A program made the position numbers and the translations under genes. Under the pieces are notes generated by a model. The model did no database searches, was not told the origin of the DNA, and worked only from the letters and a program-made list of their open reading frames with translations. This document shows positions 8,684 through 16,673 of a DNA stretch of 29,243 nt, piece by piece. This DNA comes from Planctomycetaceae bacterium. GTDB taxonomy: Bacteria > Planctomycetota > Planctomycetia > Planctomycetales > Planctomycetaceae. The stretch lies in assembly GCA_020426085.1 (NCBI GenBank), contig JAGQQP010000003.1, positions 1 to 29,243 on the forward strand, given 5' to 3'. Position 1 is the stretch's first letter, and every line of letters starts with the position of its first letter.

Positions 8684-10450
8684 ATGAAAAAATATTTGAA
8701 GCAGACGGGTGTGATTTTAGCGTTACTGGCAATCCTGGCTTTCAGTCAGGCGGGTGGTTTTGCTCAACGAGGCGGCCATGGAGGTGGCGGACACGGTGGT
8801 GGTCATCATGGGGGGATGTCACGGGGAGGCGGCGGACACCACGGGGGAATGTCTGGCGGGAGTTTCTCCAGAGGGAGTTCGCATTTTGGGGGCTCTTCTC
8901 GCTCAGTTCCCTCAAGAAGTCATTCCTTCTCTCAAAACCGTTCTTCGACTTCAAGGCAGAGTACCCCTTCCCGTTCCATGAATTCCTCCGCGAATCGAAG
9001 TTCCCGATCGAGTACCAGACCCGGGCAATCCTATGATTTCTCAAGAGGGATTTATTCCGGTTCTTCGCGGCACTCCGGTTCCATTACATCCCGCCAGGGT
9101 AGTGGCAACAGTAATCCTGGCTTAAGTTCTCGAGGAAGAAACCAAGGCAGTTTTGGATATTCGCATTTCAACAGCGGTTCCCACAACCGGGGAAATAATC
9201 CTGGGTTGAGACCGGGAAGCAGCCGACTCAATTCCGGCTTAAACTCCAGTCGAACTTATCAGGGATTTGCCAATCATCGTTCAGGTAATCCCGGGTTGAG
9301 GTCAGGGGGAGGTCGGCAGGGGAATCATCATGTTTCTCACAGCCCGGGTTTACGTCCTGGTGGGATCAATCGAAATGGTGGAAACTTCGCGCGACATGGT
9401 AACAACTCATACTATTACAAACCCGGTTACTGGTCTGGATACCGTTCACGCTATGCGTTAGGTTTTGGATTTGGTTCAGGCTATGGTTATGGATATGGCT
9501 ACTATCCTTACTACCACTATCGTCGATACGGTTACAGCCCCTGGCTCTGGTCGACTTTCGGCGGTCTGACAGCCTGGGTTGGTTATAATAATCTGTATCC
9601 TGTCGGTTATAATTATTCACTCAACAATGGTTACATTTATAATAATGGAGTGCAGGTAGCTCCCGTGACAGCCTATCAGAGTCAGGCTGATCAGATCATC
9701 GATAGCGTGTCTCCTCCAGATGATGCGGCTGACTGGATGCCGGTAGGGATCTTTGCCATTGTTCCCCAAGGGACAACTGAGGTGAATGTGACGGTGCAAC
9801 TGGCCGTGGGTAAAAACGGTGCGGTCGCCGGTACTTATTTCAATAAAGATGGAAATATCACCTTACCACTTCAAGGTGCCATCGATGAATCAAAACAGCG
9901 GGTCGCCTGGAAGATCGGCGAAGAAGATCCGATCACCATGGAGACCGGACTGGACAGTCTGACCAAAGATAAATCGACCGTGATCATCTATTTTACCGGT
10001 GGGACTTCTGAAGTCTGGGATATGCTGCGAATTGATGAGCAGACTGCGAAGCTCGCGCAACAGGAATTACAGGTCGATGACTTGAAATATGAACTGTTAG
10101 CGTCGTTTCAGGAACTGGAGCAGATACTGGATGATGCCTGGAAGGACTATCTGGCTCTGCCAGTAAACTTCTCGGCAACAGGTCCGAATCCCTCTCTCGC
10201 AGAACTCGAACCGATTGTACAAAATTATCAGCAGATTCAGGTTGATTCCAAGTATCAGGTGATTACCAATCGTCAGGAATTCCAGAATACGTATCATTTA
10301 CTGACCGATTATGTGAAAAGCCTGAAAGAGCAGCAGACACTGGCGGTGCAGAAAAAACTGCCTGCACCTCCTCAGCTGTCTCCAACAGAGTCAACACCTC
10401 CGGTGCTGGTGGCCCCGAAACCACTGGCACCGGTTCAGGCAGTCGAGTAA
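8684..10450 (+). CDS. Secreted Gly/His/Ser/Tyr-rich surface protein with repeats
   Basis: 588 residues from the ATG at 8684 (AGG about nine bases upstream); a GTG at 8675 would add three residues. A signal peptide ends near QAGGFAQ. Then come a Gly/His-rich stretch (HGGGGHGGGHHGG type), a Ser/Arg-rich stretch, and a region with a recurring PGLR(P/S)G motif: NPGLRPG, NPGLRSG and SPGLRPG, plus a weaker NPGLSSRG. A Tyr/Gly-rich segment (GYGYGYGYYPYYHYRRYGY) follows. The second half has a folded domain containing DWMPVGIFAIVPQG and a beta-rich part, then a helical C-terminal region with a Pro-rich tail. This resembles large low-complexity cell-surface proteins seen in planctomycetes. No enzymatic residues are evident; His-rich parts could bind metal. 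Function unknown. Confidence 0.85.
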   Translation: MKKYLKQTGVILALLAILAFSQAGGFAQRGGHGGGGHGGGHHGGMSRGGGGHHGGMSGGSFSRGSSHFGGSSRSVPSRSHSFSQNRSSTSRQSTPSRSMNSSANRSSRSSTRPGQSYDFSRGIYSGSSRHSGSITSRQGSGNSNPGLSSRGRNQGSFGYSHFNSGSHNRGNNPGLRPGSSRLNSGLNSSRTYQGFANHRSGNPGLRSGGGRQGNHHVSHSPGLRPGGINRNGGNFARHGNNSYYYKPGYWSGYRSRYALGFGFGSGYGYGYGYYPYYHYRRYGYSPWLWSTFGGLTAWVGYNNLYPVGYNYSLNNGYIYNNGVQVAPVTAYQSQADQIIDSVSPPDDAADWMPVGIFAIVPQGTTEVNVTVQLAVGKNGAVAGTYFNKDGNITLPLQGAIDESKQRVAWKIGEEDPITMETGLDSLTKDKSTVIIYFTGGTSEVWDMLRIDEQTAKLAQQELQVDDLKYELLASFQELEQILDDAWKDYLALPVNFSATGPNPSLAELEPIVQNYQQIQVDSKYQVITNRQEFQNTYHLLTDYVKSLKEQQTLAVQKKLPAPPQLSPTESTPPVLVAPKPLAPVQAVE

Positions 10451-10479
10451 TTCACTATCTGGTAATTCAACGTTTAATA

Positions 10480-10510
10480 AAAAAACGCCCTGGCAACGGG
10501 GCGTTTTTTA
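10480..10510. terminator. Bidirectional intrinsic terminator
   Basis: aaaaacgccc (10481-10490) pairs with gggcgttttt (10499-10508) over an eight-base loop, with A-run and T-run flanks. It separates the converging surface-protein and dipeptidase genes. Confidence 0.9.
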
Positions 10511-10536
10511 TGTCTTGGAACGCTTTGACAATTATA

Positions 10537-11799
10537 TCACTCTGCTGTCTGTTGGAGTTCTTTCGCAACCTGTTCTGCTTTACGCAATACTCGCATCAGA
10601 TTCTGCCCCATGATCAACTTGATCTGCTGATCCGTGTATCCCCGATCCAGGAGCGCCTGGGTGATGAGGGGATATGTGGAGACATCTTCGAGTTGAGCAG
10701 GCAGAGTGGAGACGCCATCGAAGTCAGAGCCGATACCAACGTGTTCCACGCCGGCGACTTTTACGATGTGGTCGATATGATCAACAACATCGTGGATCGT
10801 TCCCGGCTTCATTTTGTGGTCGTTTTGCCAGCGATTGTATTCCCGGTTGTAATCTGTTTCATTGGGGTATTTCTGTTTGAGTTCTCGTCTGACCTGAAAC
10901 ATTTCAATCATCTGTTTTGCCGATTCAGGGACGACAAAACCGGAGAAGTAATTGACCATGACAACCCCGCCATTCTGTTTCACTTTGACCAGGATCTCAT
11001 CGGGAACATTCCGCGGATGATCGGCAATGGCTCTTGCTGAGGAGTGTGATGCTATGATCGGGGCTTTACTCACCCGTAGAACATCTTCCATGGTTGCCGG
11101 AGAGACATGAGAAATATCGACCAGCATTCCCAGCCGATTCATGGTCAGGACCACTTCTTCTCCAAAAGGAGACAGTCCGTCGCTGATGGCGGTGTCTGTG
11201 GCTGAATCTGCCCAGTCGAGCGAGTCGGAATGAGTCAACGTCATGTAGCGTACACCCAGACCATAGAAAACTCGCAGTAGTGACAACGAGTTTTCGATGG
11301 AATGGCCCCCCTCCACACCAATCATTGAGGCAATTTTGCCCGATTGATGAATGCGGTCGATGTCATCTGCCGTCGCTGCCATCTCAAACGTCTCGGGGTA
11401 GCGCTTGATCATACGATGGATCAGATCAATCTGTTCCAGAGTGTAGTGCGCGGATCTCCGTTCTTTTTGGGTGTCTGAGGGGACGTATGCTGACCAGAAT
11501 TGTGCGCCGACGTTTCCCTGTTTGAGACGCGGTATATCTGTATGAAACTGAGGTTGAGGTTCGGCGATATCAGCCTGCTTGAAAGATGAGGCTGCTTTTT
11601 CCCGCATGGTCCAGGGGAGATCGTTATGTCCATCAATCACCAGGCATTGCTGATGCAACTGTCTGGCACGGTCTGTCAGGATGACCGGTTTGCGAACTGT
11701 TTTTTCGGCAGCCGGAGTCGATTGGGCTGCAGGCATAAAAAACAGTGCCAATAGCAATCCCGGAATGCCATGCTGCAATTTTTGTGTGTAGATTCTCAT
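10537..11799 (-). CDS. Membrane dipeptidase family (peptidase M19), exported
   Basis: 420 residues, matching the renal dipeptidase family. It hydrolyses dipeptides, in some members including D-amino acid dipeptides, with a two-zinc centre. A signal peptide (about residues 1-31) points to a periplasmic or outer location. Zinc ligands can be placed at His58 and Asp60 (DGHND), Glu163 (GVEGGHS), His231 (DISHVS) and His252 (ASHSS); the conserved HVGIGSDFDG follows near residue 357. A GGAA lies about eight bases before the ATG. It stands alone, ending at a bidirectional terminator shared with the converging surface-protein gene. A peptidoglycan-peptide scavenging role is possible but not shown. Confidence 0.93.
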   Translation of the reverse strand: MRIYTQKLQHGIPGLLLALFFMPAAQSTPAAEKTVRKPVILTDRARQLHQQCLVIDGHNDLPWTMREKAASSFKQADIAEPQPQFHTDIPRLKQGNVGAQFWSAYVPSDTQKERRSAHYTLEQIDLIHRMIKRYPETFEMAATADDIDRIHQSGKIASMIGVEGGHSIENSLSLLRVFYGLGVRYMTLTHSDSLDWADSATDTAISDGLSPFGEEVVLTMNRLGMLVDISHVSPATMEDVLRVSKAPIIASHSSARAIADHPRNVPDEILVKVKQNGGVVMVNYFSGFVVPESAKQMIEMFQVRRELKQKYPNETDYNREYNRWQNDHKMKPGTIHDVVDHIDHIVKVAGVEHVGIGSDFDGVSTLPAQLEDVSTYPLITQALLDRGYTDQQIKLIMGQNLMRVLRKAEQVAKELQQTAE

Positions 11800-12026
11800 T
11801 CATAATTTCCATTATTTGAAGATGAACTTCAGAAGAGTCACAGCGCACTTTTCCACTTTAGCATGTGTTTCGTTTTACTGTAGCGTCTCCTGTGAAAGTC
11901 AGGATTGATATTGATGTTAATACGGATTCTGGTTAGTTTGAACCGGTACAAGATTCACTTGTGACTGACTGTTGAGCGCTCGATGCAGGGGTTACCACTG
12001 CATCGATGGTTTGTCTGAGGATAATA

Positions 12027-12281
12027 ATGATGAGTGAAAGCCTGGAGACAGTGTATTCGACCACGAATGCAATGGAAGCGGAATTTATTAAAATGACACT
12101 GGAAGGCGAAGGGATTCGCTGTCTGCTCGAAAATGAGTTGCAGGCCGGCCTTACCGGAATCTTTGAGATCAAAGTAGACGTCATGAGCTCGAACTTGGAT
12201 CGTGCCCGGCAGATCATAGATGAAATTCGTGAATCATCTGAGTCTCACGAAGATTCAGATGATTCAGATGAAGAAGAATAA
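12027..12281 (+). CDS. DUF2007-like small protein with acidic tail
   Basis: 84 residues from the ATG at 12027, six bases after GAGG; the adjacent ATG at 12030 is equally possible, while the ATG at 12006 is in frame but lies ahead of the SD. The core (LETVYSTTNAMEAEFIKMTLEGEGI... followed by VDVMSSNLDRARQIIDEI) has the beta-alpha-beta pattern of the DUF2007 'putative signal-transducing' family, a ferredoxin-like fold of unknown biochemical role. The last 16 or so residues are Ser/Glu/Asp only, an acidic disordered tail. The gene converges on the methyltransferase gene with seven bases between them. Cytoplasmic; function unknown. Confidence 0.78.
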   Translation: MMSESLETVYSTTNAMEAEFIKMTLEGEGIRCLLENELQAGLTGIFEIKVDVMSSNLDRARQIIDEIRESSESHEDSDDSDEEE

Positions 12282-12288
12282 ACCGATA

Positions 12289-12858
12289 TCAGGGTTCCAG
12301 CTTTCTGACGACAAACAGGCAGGGGGCTGTTGCGGAATTCGAGCGGGCAAGAATGGTTTCCGTCTGATAGGCAGATGCTGACAACTGATTCAGCCACTGG
12401 TCGATGGCGACGGCTTCTTCGTCACCGCCAGGGTGTCCCGGATAAGCCAGAATCGTCATCATTCCTCCGGGACGCAAAAAATCTTTTGCCGTTTCCAGAG
12501 CTGTCAGGGTTGATGTCCGTTGCGTAATCAGATTGTGGTCGCCACCGGGCAGGTAACCCAGATTAAACATGATTGCGCCAGTGGCATTCAGGCATTCTGA
12601 GGGGATGATCTCGTGGAGTTGACTGTGATCGCAACAGATCAGTTCACACTGAAAGCAGTTCGCCTCAGCCAGCAGATCTGCCGTCTGCTTCAGTGCTGTT
12701 TCCTGGATGTCGATCGCATAAACCCGGCCCGTGGGGCCCACCGTCTGGCAGAGGAAGCAGGAATCATGCCCGTTTCCTGCGGTGGCATCAATGGCCGTTT
12801 CTCCCGGACGGAGTACGGTAGAGATCAGTTCGTGTGCCTGGTCGGTTAAACGTGTCAT
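12289..12858 (-). CDS. MnmM/YtqB-like SAM-dependent methyltransferase
   Basis: 189 residues, close to B. subtilis YtqB (MnmM). SAM-binding motif I reads DATAGNGHD (24-32), with an acidic residue at Asp50 closing strand 2. The family-specific FNLGYLPGGD lies at 98-107. Members of this family (PF06962) include MnmM, which methylates nm5U34 to mnm5U34 in tRNA wobble positions; older annotation says 'rRNA methylase'. The ATG lies two bases after the stop of the FAD oxidoreductase gene, so translation is probably coupled, and no separate strong SD is seen. That partner looks like the oxidase half of MnmC, which supports a tRNA role. The family assignment is firm; the substrate is inferred. Confidence 0.85.
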   Translation of the reverse strand: MTRLTDQAHELISTVLRPGETAIDATAGNGHDSCFLCQTVGPTGRVYAIDIQETALKQTADLLAEANCFQCELICCDHSQLHEIIPSECLNATGAIMFNLGYLPGGDHNLITQRTSTLTALETAKDFLRPGGMMTILAYPGHPGGDEEAVAIDQWLNQLSASAYQTETILARSNSATAPCLFVVRKLEP

Positions 12859-12860
12859 GT

Positions 12861-13916
12861 TTAAAAATTCAGTTTACGGCTGAGGTCCAACTGTTTTTCC
12901 AGCGGGACTTTGCCTTCCAGAATATCTGAAAAATGATCTGCCATCCAGGGAGTCTGCAAACTTCCTTTCGAGGCAAAACCATTGAAAAATCCAATTTGAG
13001 GCTGCTCGGGATGCAGTCCCATGATGGGCAATCTGCCTCGGATCACAGGCCGAACGGCGGCGCGATGATCGATGACTTCTACCGGGAGTTTGAGAAATTC
13101 TGACAGGCGAGAGCAGATTTCTTCCCTTCCAGCGGGAGTGGGTTCACAGTCAAGCTGCTCACGATGATAAGTCGAACCGGCACGGTAAAGGTCCTCTTTC
13201 CAGTGCGCTAACCAGATACCACGATGCACCACGCGTCGTTCCTTGAGCCCGGGGATTTTCAGAGTGAGTATTTCTCCTTTAGCACCTTCGAAAGGTATGG
13301 TTCTGAACCAGGGGTTGTGCTGGCTGTGAATGCCTTCGCAGAAAATAATCTTGTCAGCCTGCAGATTCCAGCGGGGGAGCCGGACATTGGTTGCTTGAAA
13401 TTCCAGGTCATTAACCGGGTCTATTTCCGCCTGCTGAAACCAGGAGCGGGATTCGAAATAACGACGTGTTACATCCAGATAAAGAGGAACATCCAGTTGC
13501 CCGCCGATCATCTCAAAGCCGCCCCGGGAGATCTCGAAGGTCTCGGGATCGGCCAGTGGTTCGGGAACCGATACCAGCTCAGGGAAATGCGTTTGTGAGC
13601 GCTCTCGATATTGTTCCTGCTCCTGTTCGGAAGAAAACAGTCGCAGCATCGGCTTCAGTTCGAAAAAATGTGTGTCGGTCTGCTGTTCCACACTCCGATA
13701 AAAGCGAGTCGCAAACGGCAGGAATTCATCGAGTCTCCAGGAGACAACGAGCCGCAATCCGGTAATGGGCGTGATGAGGCCCGCAGCAATTTTAGAAGAA
13801 GTGATCGGTTCGCATCGATCCAGAATATGGACGCGGTACCCTCTCTTGATCAGAGTCCAGGCTAAGGCTGTTCCCGCCAGGCCCTGACCAACAATAAGAT
13901 AATCAGATTGGATCAT
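12861..13916 (-). CDS. FAD-dependent oxidoreductase of DAO family, MnmC(o)-like
   Basis: 351 residues. An N-terminal FAD-binding Rossmann motif GQGLAG (10-15) ends the first strand-turn-helix, with an acidic residue (Asp33) at the end of strand 2. The SSKIAAGLITPITG segment (about 40-53) and C-terminal NGFASKGS (312-319) are arranged as in DAO-family enzymes such as glycine oxidase and the oxidase domain of MnmC. MnmC(o) removes the carboxymethyl group of cmnm5U34 in tRNA to leave nm5U34. The downstream gene, two bases away, is an MnmM-like methyltransferase able to do the next step. An amino-acid oxidase role is the alternative. No strong SD before the ATG at 13916. Confidence 0.8.
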   Translation of the reverse strand: MIQSDYLIVGQGLAGTALAWTLIKRGYRVHILDRCEPITSSKIAAGLITPITGLRLVVSWRLDEFLPFATRFYRSVEQQTDTHFFELKPMLRLFSSEQEQEQYRERSQTHFPELVSVPEPLADPETFEISRGGFEMIGGQLDVPLYLDVTRRYFESRSWFQQAEIDPVNDLEFQATNVRLPRWNLQADKIIFCEGIHSQHNPWFRTIPFEGAKGEILTLKIPGLKERRVVHRGIWLAHWKEDLYRAGSTYHREQLDCEPTPAGREEICSRLSEFLKLPVEVIDHRAAVRPVIRGRLPIMGLHPEQPQIGFFNGFASKGSLQTPWMADHFSDILEGKVPLEKQLDLSRKLNF

Positions 13917-14218
13917 GGTTCATTATGCAGTGTCGTGATGCCAGAGAAAGTTGTGAATCTCGGAAGAAGCAGGTCATATTAAGGGAAGCAGTCCGAAGTG
14001 ACAATCACGGAAGTGGAACTATCTCGGAATCCTCAAATGAATCAATGCAGTCACAGAAATGGTGATTTATTAAGGAACTTGCTGGTTGTTTGTGACTATG
14101 TTCACGTAATGTGTTCTGGTTAACTGTTATTTTGATACAGGAAGGATCGCCTTTTCATTTCGAGTGAAAAAAATCACATTCAGAAGAGGATTCCAAAATT
14201 GAGATCATGCGACATCTT
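13917..14218. other. Intergenic region, nothing recognised
   Basis: About 300 bases between two minus-strand genes. It should hold the promoter of the FAD oxidoreductase operon and the end of the beta-propeller transcript. A T-rich stretch on the minus strand near 14165-14175, inside a small gtga/tcac inverted repeat, could be a weak terminator. No gene or strong promoter match seen. Confidence 0.4.
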
Positions 14219-15478
14219 TTATTTCCCAATGCAGTATAGAAATTCCTGACGTTTTCCTGACTTGCTGCTGGCAGCCCGGTGGAAGATCTGGTCACCACAG
14301 AGCGCGGGAGTCGCAAAACATTCGTCGCCCAGTTGATTCTCGGCGAGTAGTTCAAACTTTTGCGGGTTCGCGCGAAAGACAAAAGTCTTCCCTCGTTCAT
14401 TAGACAGATAGATGTTGTCATTGGCCAGAACTGGTGAAGAAGACACTTTTCCACCCAGTCGACTTTTCCACTGTTCCTTTCCCGTTTGTGCGTTCCAGCA
14501 GTATGCGATGCCGTTATCGTCGATGGCGTAGAGATAGCCGTTGTGCGCCAGCATCGATTGCTCGTAACATTTCACTGTATTTGTCCAGGCAATTTTTTCT
14601 GAACCGTCGGCTTTGACGGCCATCGTCCCTTTTAAGGGGAAACCGCCACTGGTAAAGACGAGATCGCCGTCCCAGACCATTGTTCCGCAACTGACAATCC
14701 ACATTGCCGGGGCGGACCAGAGGTCGCTTCCGGTCCGGGGGTCAAAGCTGGCAACTTTCGCGTTACCACTGAGCAGCATCTGGTCGCGACCCGCGATCCG
14801 TGTCACGATAGGAGTAGAGAAATTCATTTTTTCCGGTCGCTTGATGCGCCAGACTTCGTTGCCCGTTTTTTGATCAAAGGCGGCGATGAAACCATCCTTC
14901 TCGTATTCTGATGTGATGATTACGGTCCCTTGGTACAACAAAGGAGAAGGGGCATAGCCAAACTGATATGCCAGTGGCAGATAGCCGCCTGCTTTGATCT
15001 GCCATTTCTGTTTGCCCTCCAGGTCAAGGGCCGTCAATTGAATCCGGTCGAACTGGGGAAAGACTGCAAAGATTGTTTCTCCATTCGAAGCCAGCGTGGG
15101 CGATGCGTGGGTATTTTTCTGGTGAATTTTCGGGGCAAAATCCCCCTGACTGACATCGGTTTTCCAGAGCTGCCGCCCGGTGATACGATCAAAACAGACT
15201 ACTGATTGAACCTGTTTCGCTTCATCTGCCGTAGAAATCAGAACACGGTCATTCACCACAATCGGCGAAGAATGTCCTCGACCGGGAAGTGCCACCTTCC
15301 AGAGTATGTTTTGTGATTCGCTCCACTCGATGGGAGGTGTTTCCCCCTCGGCTGCGATATTATTTCCGTTCGGACCCCGCCAGACTCGCCAGTCATCTTC
15401 TGCGACTGCAAAGTGGTTTGTCAGACAGATTGTGAGAACACAGAGTAAACAATACTTGAAAATCAGTGGAGACATCAT
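14219..15478 (-). CDS. Secreted PQQ-like beta-propeller repeat protein
   Basis: 419 residues from the first of two adjacent ATGs (15478 or 15475), both within reach of AAAGG upstream. A signal peptide (about 1-26, ending AVAEDD) sends it out of the cytoplasm. Repeats of the propeller type follow, each with a strand pair such as 'SPIVVNDRVLI' and a 'DxxTGxxLWK' turn (DRITGRQLWK, QKTGNEVWR, NAQTGKEQWK). The early WRGPNGNNIA motif is common in planctomycete members of this group. There is no dehydrogenase active-site module, so this is most likely a binding or scaffold propeller rather than a quinoprotein enzyme. Function and ligand unknown. Confidence 0.85.
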   Translation of the reverse strand: MMSPLIFKYCLLCVLTICLTNHFAVAEDDWRVWRGPNGNNIAAEGETPPIEWSESQNILWKVALPGRGHSSPIVVNDRVLISTADEAKQVQSVVCFDRITGRQLWKTDVSQGDFAPKIHQKNTHASPTLASNGETIFAVFPQFDRIQLTALDLEGKQKWQIKAGGYLPLAYQFGYAPSPLLYQGTVIITSEYEKDGFIAAFDQKTGNEVWRIKRPEKMNFSTPIVTRIAGRDQMLLSGNAKVASFDPRTGSDLWSAPAMWIVSCGTMVWDGDLVFTSGGFPLKGTMAVKADGSEKIAWTNTVKCYEQSMLAHNGYLYAIDDNGIAYCWNAQTGKEQWKSRLGGKVSSSPVLANDNIYLSNERGKTFVFRANPQKFELLAENQLGDECFATPALCGDQIFHRAASSKSGKRQEFLYCIGK

Positions 15479-15896
15479 CTGGCCTTTGGTTTCCGGAATA
15501 TTTGCAGTGTCTGAGAAGCTTTTGAAAGGAGTCTTTTATTGTGGTCACGATGAAGGCATGGTGCAAGGTGTTTCAACGATCTTCGTTTGTCTCCCTGAAA
15601 AAAGACAGCGTGGTACAATTTCGATGCCAGAGCAGTCAGTCTGTCATTACCCTGTAACATTTTTATTTAGTACGTGACAGATTGACTTTGAGTTTGTTAG
15701 AATGACTCCGTTCTTAAATGCGTTGAGTATGCGCCAGCATTTCAAATCACGATCCTGTGATATCAACGCCTGTTAGGCAAAACAATCCATTCAAAGCTGA
15801 AGAAACGTTGTGGCGGTATCTGAAAATCCTGACAGGAATTTCAGTGCGGGTTTGATACACCCGTTGTGTCTACGGTAAGCGGAAGTGAGGGCCAGG
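15479..15896. other. Divergent intergenic region with candidate promoter for the ABC genes
   Basis: About 420 bases between divergent genes. On the plus strand GTGACA (15674-15679) and TAGAAT (15698-15703) are 18 bases apart, and the -10 is extended (TGT just before it). This would give a leader of about 190 bases ahead of the ABC ATPase. A 61-codon minus-strand ORF (15475-15660) shows no family signal and is not called. Confidence 0.4.
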
Positions 15897-16673
15897 ATGA
15901 TTTTTGTCAGAGATCTTACGCGGATTTTCGAAGCCGGAAATCAGGATGTTCTTGCCGTCGATCATGTTTCTTTTCAAGTCAAACCTGGTGAAGTGTATGG
16001 ATTGCTGGGCCCGAATGGGGCAGGCAAAACGACAACTCTGCGGATGATCCTGGGGCTTTTGAAACCAACCAGTGGGGATGCGGAAGTGGAAGGGTTTCTG
16101 GTATCCACTCATCCAGATGAAATTAAACGACGTGTGGGACTGGTCTCAACCAGTGCCGGTCTATATCAATGGCTGACCCCCCGTGAGATTCTCACGTTTT
16201 TTGCGGATGTGTATGGTGTGCCGGCGATGCAGGCAGCAGCCCAGGTAGAAAAGCTCTCTCATCTGTTCGGGCTCGCTTCTTTCATGGATCGTCGTTCTGC
16301 CACATTAAGCACCGGGCAGAAACAGCGTGTGAACCTGGCTCGTTCTCTGATTCATGATCCACCTGTCATGCTGATGGATGAACCGACACGCGGACTGGAC
16401 GTGATCGGGAGCAAGGTGATTTTTGATTATATTGACCTGCTTCGCGATGAGGGAAAAGCTGTGATTGTCAGCACACATCGCCTGGATGAAGCCGAACAAC
16501 TCTGTGACAGATTTGGTCTGTTGCATAATGGAAAAAAGAATTACGAAGGCACTCTCGCAGAACTGCAGCAGTGCACGTCCTGTCAGACCCTGACACAAAT
16601 CTTTCTGCAATTACTCGATGCGCCCGTTGAGACTGCAAAGAATTTACCCGACGTACAAAGGGAACTGATTTGA
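15897..16673 (+). CDS. ABC transporter ATP-binding protein, NatA-like
   Basis: 258 residues from the ATG at 15897, six bases after GAGG; a GTG at 15885 would add four residues but overlaps the SD. Walker A is GPNGAGKTT (about 39-47). The signature is LSTGQ, and Walker B is [12 protein letters not shown], with the switch His in [11 protein letters not shown]. This is a single nucleotide-binding domain that powers the partner membrane protein, whose ATG overlaps this gene's stop (TGATG at 16671-16675). The NatA/Na+ exporter family is the closest general match, but the substrate cannot be read from the ATPase. Confidence 0.92.
   Translation: MIFVRDLTRIFEAGNQDVLAVDHVSFQVKPGEVYGLLGPNGAGKTTTLRMILGLLKPTSGDAEVEGFLVSTHPDEIKRRVGLVSTSAGLYQWLTPREILTFFADVYGVPAMQAAAQVEKLSHLFGLASFMDRRSATLSTGQKQRVNLARSLIHDPPVMLMDEPTRGLDVIGSKVIFDYIDLLRDEGKAVIVSTHRLDEAEQLCDRFGLLHNGKKNYEGTLAELQQCTSCQTLTQIFLQLLDAPVETAKNLPDVQRELI

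Noticed and set aside
10510..11040. 176-codon plus-strand open frame
   Set aside because: Antisense to the end of the M19 dipeptidase gene and begins within the shared terminator region.
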